Source: a virus
DNA: 20,491 bases
Strand: one strand, 5' to 3'
Virus record (IMG/VR): IMGVR_UViG_3300044825_000535
Coordinates: 1 to 20,491 of that record
Positions within the stretch are counted from its first letter, which is position 1. The number at the start of each line of letters is the position of its first letter. The notes beneath the pieces were generated by a model. The model saw only the letters and a program-made list of their open reading frames with translations. It was not told where the DNA came from and searched no databases. Below are positions 14,555 through 20,491 of this stretch, one piece after another. Both the position numbers and the translations under genes were made by a program.

Positions 14555-15855
14555 TCTGAATACCTCACAATAACAAGTCCAGACTTCCCACTACCGCCGT
14601 TATTGTAGCCACCAGAACCAGCACCACCACCACCAGAACCATATGAAAAGCCATTACCAGGTGCAACAGCAGTAGTACCAGCGTCATTTGCACGACCACC
14701 ATTACCGCCACCAGTTCCAGCAGTTCCACCCGAACCAGGTCCAGTGCTACCACCAGCACCAGCAGAACCGCCGCCGCCCGACGAAACAACAGTCATTCCT
14801 GATAAAGTCGTAAAATTAGCAGACGTTAGTTGGCTATCAATGTTAGTAAGGGTATATCCTGCACCACCGTTTCCACCACTAGTTCCACCAGTTCCACCGA
14901 CTCCAGTTGCACCACCACCTCCACCTCCACCATAAAGCGGTGGTGAATTACCACCAGCACCACCATTGTTAGTGTTTGAACCACTGGCAGTACCGCCGTT
15001 TAGTGTGCTGCCACTTCCTACGCCTTGACCACCACCGCCAGATCCACCGTTTGCTCCAGGGGTATTACCTTGCGAGGCTCCACCACCGCCGCCAAGAGAA
15101 CTGACTATGGTAGATGATGACGGGCTGACTACGGTTGTAGTTCCACCAGTTCCACCTTTATTTGAACCACTTGTACTTCCAGTACCACCACCACCTATGG
15201 TTATTGTATAGTTTCCACTTACAAGATTTACATCGTTAAGTAAATCTAGTTCACCACCACCGCCTCCGCCACCCGTAAATGTTCCTCCACCGCCTCCGCC
15301 ACCAATTGAATATATGCTAGCTTGACCACCTATTGTTACAGAAAGAGTTCCATTTTCTGTAAAAATATGATAACGGGAATTGCCAACTGTTTTTACTTCA
15401 TTACCGCCTGTTGCTGAAATCATAAGAATTGGAGTAACGCTATTGCTTGCAGAAGATGCAGCACTAGATCCTTTTATATTTGTAGCCACAACCGTAAATG
15501 TATAAGATGTATCATTTGTTAATCCAGTAATTGTTATTGGAGAAGACGATCCAGCTTTTTTAATATTACCTGGAGTAGAAGTTACAATATATCCTAATAT
15601 ATCAGATCCGCCATTATCTACTGGAGGTGTAAATGATACTGTTGCTTGTGTATTTCCACGAGTTGCTGAAACAGATGTTGGAGCACCTGGAACATTTACA
15701 GATGAATCAAATGTGGAAAGTCTAGATGTATCAGAAATTCCGTGTACTGATGTAGTAGCATTATTATGAGAAGCAATAGCAGATGTTACTTCAGCATCTG
15801 TAGCCGCCGAAGTTGAGGCGGAAAACAGATTAGATATGTCTCTCGCTTTGCTCAT
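14551..15855 (-). CDS. Glycine-rich adhesin with MSKARD tag and one FN3 domain
   Basis: This 434-aa protein starts MSKARDISNLFSASTSAATD, an N-terminus widespread among phage fibre-type proteins. Residues about 56-142 form a fibronectin type III domain (PGAPTSVSATRGNTQATVSF; SSPITITGLTNDTSYTFTVV). The adhesin part starts near 147 with SATGGNEVKTVGNSRYHIF. The glycine-rich domain begins with IYSIGGGGGGG rather than the usual LVVAGGG, contains YTITIGGGG, and ends GSGKSGLVIVRYSE. Its loop near 14780-14860 (YTLTNIDSQLTSANFTTLSG) is a third type not seen in the other six proteins, and the QG(Y/F)AGG segment is missing. It is therefore the most divergent member of the set. Translation starts 2 nt after the upstream stop. 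Receptor binding is inferred. Confidence 0.85.
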   Translation of the reverse strand: MSKARDISNLFSASTSAATDAEVTSAIASHNNATTSVHGISDTSRLSTFDSSVNVPGAPTSVSATRGNTQATVSFTPPVDNGGSDILGYIVTSTPGNIKKAGSSSPITITGLTNDTSYTFTVVATNIKGSSAASSASNSVTPILMISATGGNEVKTVGNSRYHIFTENGTLSVTIGGQASIYSIGGGGGGGTFTGGGGGGGELDLLNDVNLVSGNYTITIGGGGTGSTSGSNKGGTGGTTTVVSPSSSTIVSSLGGGGGASQGNTPGANGGSGGGGQGVGSGSTLNGGTASGSNTNNGGAGGNSPPLYGGGGGGGATGVGGTGGTSGGNGGAGYTLTNIDSQLTSANFTTLSGMTVVSSGGGGSAGAGGSTGPGSGGTAGTGGGNGGRANDAGTTAVAPGNGFSYGSGGGGAGSGGYNNGGSGKSGLVIVRYSE

Positions 15856-15857
15856 AA

Positions 15858-16106
15858 TTATTCCGCATTCTTATTTATTGTATCTATTGATATCTGATTA
15901 ACAAATAATTGATTGGCTTCTTCTTCTGTAATTCCAAGCCGCTCAAATAAATCTAGTCTTTTTGTTTTATTTTCCTCTACTTGCTGCTGAAAAATATTAT
16001 TTTCTTCTAATGCAGATAAATATTCTGCATATTCTTCATCATTCATTTCCCTATCAACTATTTCATTAGTTGACTGATTATGTATTCTAATACTTGGTCT
16101 AGTCAT
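15858..16106 (-). CDS. Small helical phage protein (82 aa)
   Basis: The protein begins MTRPSIRIHNQSTNEIVDRE, continues MNDEEYAEYLSALEENNIFQ and a charged helix, then RLDLFERLGITEEEANQLFV. The plan is a short beta tag, a coiled coil and a final 'LGITEEEA' turn, as in other small proteins next to phage fibre genes and in the 78-aa protein at 13934-14170. I cannot assign a function; a fibre assembly or attachment role is a guess from position. The ATG overlaps the upstream stop by one base (TAATG). Confidence 0.7.
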   Translation of the reverse strand: MTRPSIRIHNQSTNEIVDREMNDEEYAEYLSALEENNIFQQQVEENKTKRLDLFERLGITEEEANQLFVNQISIDTINKNAE

Positions 16107-17155
16107 TATTTAGCTCCATATATATACATTGTGCCTGTTGAAAAGTTAGATGACATAACTGCAGATACGCTAGTTACTGCATTATTAAACATTGTTGTTC
16201 CGCCGCCATTAAATGCAGTCCAGTTTGTGCTTGGATTCCATATACCTCCGCCAAACCAATGAAACGTTTTCATGCTGCTTGCTCTACTATAATCATAAAC
16301 AATTAAAGATGTATTAAAGCTCGCTGGACCATCTACATAGGATCCAGTTCCTGGAAAAACTTGTGCATTATTTACTATAATTCCAGATTGGACTCCATAA
16401 CTTGCTATTGATCCAAATGTGTGTTCCGTATATGTATAATTATATCCTGTTGTATTTCCATTAAGCCTAAATGCTATTGTTGATCCACTTGCTGCATAAA
16501 AGTTTTTCAAAAATATATAAAGATTTGTATATCCCTGATCAATTCCAGAAACAGTAACTGTTGATTGTCCAGAAAGTGATGTGGTGCTTAATAAAGTCAT
16601 TCCACCAGACGATAGTGTTGTCCACGATGGAACTCCGCCAGAAACAGATAAAACCTGACCAGTTGATCCAATTCCAAGTCTTGCTGGCGTATTTGCTCCA
16701 GATGCATAAATAATATCTCCAGTAGTTGTTGTTAGTGTATTATTAATAACTCCAGATGCGCTTGTAATTGTTGGAGAAGTTAAAGTTTTGTTTGTAAGTG
16801 TTTGGGTTCCAGTTGTTGTAACTATTGAAGAGTCTACCTGGCTACTTGTAATATTTCCAGTAATTGATGTTGATGGAACAGATGCAACACTAAAATTATT
16901 ATAACAATTAATTTGAATAAAATCACTTGCTGCTAATGCAGTTAATCCAGTAATTGATGTTCCATTTGTGGCTGTATAGTCTTCACCACGTACTAATAGA
17001 ATACCGTTTAAATATACCTGTTCCTGCCCAGGAGTGTACGAAAGAGCCTGGTTGGCGTTATCATAGCCAGAAAGGCTTGTCTCGCCTCCTGCGGCTGTTT
17101 TACGCCATATAAGGCTAGTTAATACACCATTGGGTGATGGATATTGATCTATCAT
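16106..17155 (-). CDS. Modular tail-fibre-like protein with C-terminal IPQTYTDL-type beta module
   Basis: In this 349-aa protein, residues 1-98 form an N-terminal beta domain common in phage fibres (AAGGETSLSGYDNANQALSY; QVYLNGILLVRGEDYTATNG; ALAASDFIQINCYNNFSVAS). About 116-130 is the shaft motif GTQTLTNKTLTSPTI, also present in 19838-20491. About 146-180 is GDIIYASGANTPARLGIGST with GQVLSVSGGVPSWTT. Residues about 186-349 are a divergent copy of the IPQTYTDL beta module (VTVSGIDQGYTNLYIFLKNF; IAFRLNGNTTGYNYTY; ending GTMYIYGAK). The ATG overlaps the end of the HNH gene by four bases (ATGA). A role as a fibre or receptor-binding tip protein is inferred from the modules. Confidence 0.82.
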   Translation of the reverse strand: MIDQYPSPNGVLTSLIWRKTAAGGETSLSGYDNANQALSYTPGQEQVYLNGILLVRGEDYTATNGTSITGLTALAASDFIQINCYNNFSVASVPSTSITGNITSSQVDSSIVTTTGTQTLTNKTLTSPTITSASGVINNTLTTTTGDIIYASGANTPARLGIGSTGQVLSVSGGVPSWTTLSSGGMTLLSTTSLSGQSTVTVSGIDQGYTNLYIFLKNFYAASGSTIAFRLNGNTTGYNYTYTEHTFGSIASYGVQSGIIVNNAQVFPGTGSYVDGPASFNTSLIVYDYSRASSMKTFHWFGGGIWNPSTNWTAFNGGGTTMFNNAVTSVSAVMSSNFSTGTMYIYGAK

Positions 17156-17655
17156 AACGACATCTCCCTTTCTGACTCTTCTACTAATTCATAAAAACTT
17201 AAATAAATTATAGCATTTTCAAGAATTTGAATATTTTCTTTAAGAAGACCTATTGATGTATTGCAATTTTTACAAAGTAGTCCTCTAATCTTACCAGTTT
17301 TATGATTATGGTCTACAGCTAAATTATTTCCAGTACCACATTTTTCTTTGCATATTGCACAAACTTTATTTTGAGAATTTAATATAAACTCATATTCATT
17401 TATGGTTATCCCAAATTTTCGCCTAATATGACCTTCTCTAGATATTTTTTTTGTTTTTTCTAAATTTTTTTCTCTATATTTTCTTTGAGCTTCTAATTTC
17501 ATTTGTCTACTTTTTCTTATTTCAACAGGAAGGTTTGCCCAATATTGTCTTTGTTTTTCATTTCTACATTCTCTACACTGATACCCTTTAGGATGAAAGT
17601 TACTGATATCTTTGTATTGTTTACAAATTTTACAAGTTCTATTTTTAGCAGTCAT
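17152..17655 (-). CDS. HNH endonuclease, recombination endonuclease VII-like (probable homing nuclease)
   Basis: I start the gene at ATG 17655 (MTAKNRTCKICKQYKDISNF, 167 aa); upstream codons overlap the preceding gene. An N-terminal zinc-binding site is visible as Cys8, Cys11, Cys27 and Cys30. A basic linker (about 34-80) precedes the nuclease fold: Cys98 and Cys101 (VCAICKEKC), the catalytic DHNHKTGKIRGLLC (Asp114, His115, His117), then Cys127, Cys130 and Asn131. This is the phage HNH / endonuclease VII type, frequent as free-standing homing endonucleases that cut cognate DNA and spread their own gene. It could also resolve branched DNA. It sits between two fibre genes, 1 nt from one stop and overlapping the next start, without disrupting either. 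The DNA is markedly AT-rich and Lys-rich compared with its neighbours, consistent with separate origin. Confidence 0.9.
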   Translation of the reverse strand: MTAKNRTCKICKQYKDISNFHPKGYQCRECRNEKQRQYWANLPVEIRKSRQMKLEAQRKYREKNLEKTKKISREGHIRRKFGITINEYEFILNSQNKVCAICKEKCGTGNNLAVDHNHKTGKIRGLLCKNCNTSIGLLKENIQILENAIIYLSFYELVEESEREMSL

Positions 17656-17656
17656 T

Positions 17657-17953
17657 TTAAGAAATTTCAACCCCACTAATATGATATTTGACATCTGTAC
17701 TACTTGAAAATCCAGTAACTGTTTTAGATGTTGCAATTACTGTTTTAGGTTGTAGGGTTATTACTGTATTTCCCGCCACTGGAACAGTGGGAATAATATT
17801 TACGCCATCAATTGCAATTGTTATATATTGCTGAGTTGAAGATGTGTTTGATATAACAATATCTGTCAAAACAGACTTTGTGGTGGTGGTAAATAATGTG
17901 CCAGAAGTTGTAGCAAATGATCCTCTAGCAAATAATACTGGTTCTACTGGCAT
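17657..17953 (-). CDS. Small beta-rich phage protein ending HISGVEIS (98 aa)
   Basis: The protein begins MPVEPVLFARGSFATTSGTL and has the same plan and length as the 100-aa protein at 11846-12148: VLTDIVISNTSSTQQYITIA, then IDGVNIIPTVPVAGN, then TVTGFSSSTDVKYHISGVEI. Alternating hydrophobic residues suggest an all-beta fold. In both places it follows a MADKDF-type tag gene and precedes a gene carrying the IPQTYTDL module, here with the HNH gene in between. Its function is unknown; a virion adaptor is plausible. The ATG overlaps the upstream stop (TAATG). Confidence 0.75.
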   Translation of the reverse strand: MPVEPVLFARGSFATTSGTLFTTTTKSVLTDIVISNTSSTQQYITIAIDGVNIIPTVPVAGNTVITLQPKTVIATSKTVTGFSSSTDVKYHISGVEIS

Positions 17954-18357
17954 TAGTATACCCCCATCAAAGCATATGTGTCTGCATTATTTGCAGTATC
18001 CGAAAATGTTATTGTAGTTGTATCTGTTCCAACACTGTCTGCAAATGTGGCACCTATAATATTTATTGTACCACGGGGATTTACAGTTGTTCCATTATTT
18101 TTAATTACTTGATTATAAAGTTTTCCCCATTGAACATTTGTTCCATTTGACTGTAATGCATAATTTATTGTATTGCCATCTTGAATTGGAAGTAATGCAT
18201 TTATGGCATTAGTTGCTGTAGTTTGACCTGTTCCTCCCGCCGAAATTGGGAGGGTAGCAGATGAAGAAATATTTCCACTAGAATCGGTTGTTAAGATAGC
18301 AGCAGATGAAATCGGGATATTTAATCCAGATTTTACTTTAAAATTTTTATCTGCCAA
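17953..18357 (-). CDS. Tail-fibre-like protein with LADKNFKVK docking tag, TTG start (134 aa)
   Basis: The best start is TTG 18357, giving (M)ADKNFKVKSGLNIPISS, because AAGGAG (18365-18370) lies 7 nt upstream and the product aligns with MADKDFKVK proteins. The open frame extends to 18450, but those 31 codons overlap the upstream adhesin and look like its shadow (Trp/Arg-rich). After the tag comes the fibre signature LPISAGGTGQTTATNAINAL and NYALQSNGTNVQWGKL, as in the 80-aa protein at 12169-12411. An extra C-terminal beta stretch follows (INIIGATFADSVGTDTTTIT) with the end YALMGVY. It is probably an attachment or shaft protein, inferred from the family. Confidence 0.75.
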   Translation of the reverse strand: MADKNFKVKSGLNIPISSAAILTTDSSGNISSSATLPISAGGTGQTTATNAINALLPIQDGNTINYALQSNGTNVQWGKLYNQVIKNNGTTVNPRGTINIIGATFADSVGTDTTTITFSDTANNADTYALMGVY

Positions 18358-18368
18358 TTGCTTTCTCC

Positions 18369-19829
18369 TTATCCATCTATTTGAGATTTTGTATAGCGAA
18401 TTATAACTATTCCTGAACCACCTGCGCCACCAACAAATCCAGCTATACAACCACCACCGCCGCCGCTATTAGCCAAACCACTATTTATTGATCTATTTAG
18501 TCCACCGCCTCCGCCTAAACCTCCGTTGGCATTAGTATTGCTGCTTCCAGGACCTCCAGCTCCTCCTCCAGCAAACCAATATGTTCCAGCAACATTGTGT
18601 CCAAATCCAGTTGCAAGGCCCCATGAAGAATACGATGAAGATCCATTTCCCCCAGCACCAGCTTGACAACAAAAAGCTGGATTTGTACTTCCTCCTGCCG
18701 CCCCAGCGCCACCGCCGCCACCGCCAGTTTGATATTGACTAGCAGCATATTGTCCACTTCCTCCATTATTTCCTTGTCCTGCTGTTCCAAGGCCTCCAGT
18801 TGCAGTTCCAGTGCTAGATCCTCCACCTCCAGAACCACCATTACTTCCTACTCCGCCTCCTACACTAGCACCCCTGCCTCCGCCAATTGCTGTGGAGGAA
18901 CCAAAAGAAGAATTTGTTCCGTTTGAAGAAGTTCCACCTGCACCAACGCTAACATTATAAGTGCTAGGTGTTAGATTAACTGCTGATTGATATAATAATC
19001 CTCCAGCTCCTCCTCCACCGCCTTGCTGATTACCAGAGCCTCCACCAGCAATTATCAATATGTCCGCTGTTACAGGTTTTCCACTAACTGTAAGCGTACT
19101 TGTTGAAGCAAAGGATCTATAATAATATGTAGTATCTGAAGACAATGTTCCACCAGTAAGTATTGGAGGTCCATCTGTAGTTATTTGATTTGATAAGCTT
19201 GAAGAAGAAGACGTTCCAAGAGCATTTGTAGCTGTAACCGTAAATGTATAACTTGTGCTTCCAGTCAAACCAGTTACTGTAATTGGGCTTGATGATCCAG
19301 AAGCAGTAATATTTCCTGGATTTGAAGTAGCGGTATAAGATGTAATTGTAGAATTTCCAGTATCTGATGGGGCGGTAAATGCTACTGTTGCTGTTGTCAT
19401 TCCAGTTGCTGTCGCAGTTCCAATAGTAGGGGCATCTGGTGCATAACCAATAATTGTAGTTAAATTACGAACTAATTTATATCTAACTAATGTGGTTGCA
19501 GCATCTGTTACAGTAATTTGCAAAATAGCATTTGTTGATGCGGTAGTAGCGGTAACTGCAACTCCTGTCATTGTTCCGCCTGTTTCTACAATACCAAATT
19601 CTGTCATATCAACATTTGTGCCATCAGTTTGAACTAATACTTTTGATGTTCTAATCTTAGAACCTTGCGTTAGAGTAACAGTATATTCAGCAGAAAGAAA
19701 TTCATTTAATGCAATAGTATCAACAATGGTGGCGGAATTAGAGGTAATTGTTTCTTGAATAATTGATGTGGGAATAGAACTTGAATCAATATCTATTCCT
19801 CCAGTTGCTCTAAAATTCTTTCTTGCCAT
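18369..19829 (-). CDS. Glycine-rich adhesin with QGSKIR module and FN3 domain
   Basis: This 486-aa protein starts MARKNFRATGGIDIDSSSIP, a divergent relative of the MADKDF tag. Residues about 28-125 are the QGSKIR module (NSATIVDTIALNEFLSAEYT; QGSKIRTSKVLVQTDGTNVD; TEFGIVETGG), nearly repeated at the end of the preceding gene. About 131-218 is a fibronectin type III domain (APDAPTIGTATATGMTTATV; SSPITVTGLTGSTSYTFTVT). The glycine-rich domain (about 258-480) runs from DILIIAGGGSG through YNVSVGAGG, GTAGQGNNGG and the aromatic loop SSYSSWGLATGFGHNVA (18570-18645) to GSGIVIIRYTKSQIDG. A Cys pair (FCCQAGAGG) is unusual for these proteins. GGAGG precedes the ATG at 5 nt. Receptor binding is inferred. 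Confidence 0.85.
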   Translation of the reverse strand: MARKNFRATGGIDIDSSSIPTSIIQETITSNSATIVDTIALNEFLSAEYTVTLTQGSKIRTSKVLVQTDGTNVDMTEFGIVETGGTMTGVAVTATTASTNAILQITVTDAATTLVRYKLVRNLTTIIGYAPDAPTIGTATATGMTTATVAFTAPSDTGNSTITSYTATSNPGNITASGSSSPITVTGLTGSTSYTFTVTATNALGTSSSSSLSNQITTDGPPILTGGTLSSDTTYYYRSFASTSTLTVSGKPVTADILIIAGGGSGNQQGGGGGAGGLLYQSAVNLTPSTYNVSVGAGGTSSNGTNSSFGSSTAIGGGRGASVGGGVGSNGGSGGGGSSTGTATGGLGTAGQGNNGGSGQYAASQYQTGGGGGGAGAAGGSTNPAFCCQAGAGGNGSSSYSSWGLATGFGHNVAGTYWFAGGGAGGPGSSNTNANGGLGGGGGLNRSINSGLANSGGGGGCIAGFVGGAGGSGIVIIRYTKSQIDG

Positions 19830-19837
19830 AATTCCTC

Positions 19838-20491
19838 CTAGATTAATACCTCTTGAATTTTAACTGTTGCATTTGTTGAAGCTGCATCTGTTATTGTTAC
19901 TTGAAGAACACAGTTTGTGCTAGATGTTGTAGCTGCAACCAGTATACCATTCATTGGTCCACCAGTCTCAACAACACCAAATTCTGTATAATCTACAGAT
20001 GTGCCATCAGTTTGTGCAATAACTTGTGAGCTTCTAATTTTTGAACCTTGCTTTATTGATACTAAATATTTAATTGTAGTAAACGCATTTAATGCAGTTG
20101 TATCAACGGTTGTTGCAGAATTAGTATTTATTGTAGTAGTAGATGTTGTACCTATTACTTTATTTGTAAGAGTTTCTGTTCCCGCCAAAGTTGCAAAATC
20201 TGCGTTTGATAATGCTGTATTAAATTCTGCTAATGTTCCAGATAATGTATTACTTGCAAGATTTATTGTTTTATTAGTAAGTGTATTGGTTGAAGATATA
20301 GTAGGAACTACAACTCCTTCAACTGTTATAACACCAGCAGCTGATCTTGCTATTGTGGTATCAGAAGCGTGTCCAAGTTCAATACTTCCAAGCCCCAAAG
20401 CTTGTGTAGTAGAGGATGTAATTCCAGATACTGGAAGTCCAGTTGCATTTGTTAATGTTGCTGATGATGGGGTTCCTAGAGCTCCACCATT
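19838..20491 (-). CDS. Tail-fibre-like protein, 5' end outside window
   Basis: The frame is open to the right edge, so the 217 visible residues are the C-terminal part of a larger protein; a TTG at 20398 is internal and not the real start. The visible part begins NGGALGTPSSATLTNATGLP, a signature frequent in phage tail-fibre shafts. It is followed by LGHASDTTIARSAAGVITVE, the shaft-like repeats NTLTNKTINLASNTLSGT and GTETLTNKVIGTTST, and a C-terminal QGSKIR module (TINTNSATTVDTTALNAFTT; QGSKIRSSQVIAQTDGTSVD; TEFGVVETGG) ending ATVKIQEVLI. The last module is paralogous to residues 28-125 of the next gene. It is probably a fibre or baseplate-attached protein. Confidence 0.8.
   Translation of the reverse strand, partial: NGGALGTPSSATLTNATGLPVSGITSSTTQALGLGSIELGHASDTTIARSAAGVITVEGVVVPTISSTNTLTNKTINLASNTLSGTLAEFNTALSNADFATLAGTETLTNKVIGTTSTTTINTNSATTVDTTALNAFTTIKYLVSIKQGSKIRSSQVIAQTDGTSVDYTEFGVVETGGPMNGILVAATTSSTNCVLQVTITDAASTNATVKIQEVLI

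Noticed and set aside
17656-17736. N-terminal extension of the HNH gene
   Set aside because: It overlaps the 98-aa gene; the zinc-binding domain begins right after ATG 17655.
18358-18450. N-terminal extension of the LADKNF gene to 18450
   Set aside because: It overlaps the end of the upstream adhesin gene. TTG 18357 has a well-placed AAGGAG and gives the conserved ADKNFKVK start.
4426-19829. Diversity-generating retroelement or CRISPR origin for the variable repeats
   Set aside because: No reverse transcriptase, template repeat or C-type lectin target is visible, and the repeats are codon-level GGN runs without regular spacers.
20398-20398. TTG at 20398 as the start of the fibre gene
   Set aside because: The frame stays open to 20491 and encodes a typical fibre-shaft sequence (GTPSSATLTNATGLP) upstream of it, so the gene is cut by the window edge.

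Overview
The window is part of the structural region of a tailed double-stranded DNA bacteriophage (or prophage). Every gene I accept lies on the minus strand, so the region reads from right (20491) to left (1). Genes are packed tightly, mostly with 1-nt TAATG or 4-nt ATGA overlaps, and there are no tRNAs, CRISPR arrays or plus-strand genes that I trust. The DNA looks AT-rich outside the glycine-coding stretches. The module families are those common in environmental phages of freshwater and marine bacteria. Two head genes seem to have leaderless starts (TAAAAT 7-8 nt before ATG). That habit is frequent in Actinobacteria, so a low-GC actinobacterial host is possible, but this is inference.

Layout in transcription order. 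20491-16106: a tail-fibre-like gene cut by the window edge, a glycine-rich adhesin with an FN3 domain, a small docking-tag gene, a 98-aa beta protein, an HNH endonuclease VII-like gene, and a modular fibre protein. 16106-12411: two small helical proteins, two paralogous small structural proteins, two glycine-rich adhesins with M(S/T)-x-ARD N-termini, and a decayed 3' end of a further glycine-rich gene at about 14215-14262. 12411-4426: a second docking-tag/98-aa-like pair, then a three-gene adhesin cassette that occurs twice in the same order (11735-8623 and 7660-4426). 4416-2635: a protein with two LamG-like domains. 2573-1: the head genes, namely a 114-aa unknown, the portal protein and a prohead protease cut by the left edge.

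How they work together. The head genes build the capsid and its portal vertex. The roughly 17 kb to the right is one large array of probable receptor-binding proteins built from a few interchangeable parts. These parts are docking-type N-termini (MADKDFKVK-like, MSKARD-like), beta modules (IPQTYTDL-type, QGSKIR-type, FN3, LamG) and C-terminal polyglycine domains ending in GSGIVIVRY. There are seven intact glycine-rich proteins. The glycine-rich domain is a known phage adhesin type; in Salmonella phage S16 gp38 such glycine-rich segments pack as polyglycine II helices carrying variable receptor-binding loops. The unusual aspect is the scale: duplicated cassettes, split and fused versions of the same gene, apparent loop swapping between paralogues, a gene remnant and a homing-type endonuclease. 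Together these suggest a locus that evolves by domain shuffling to change host range.
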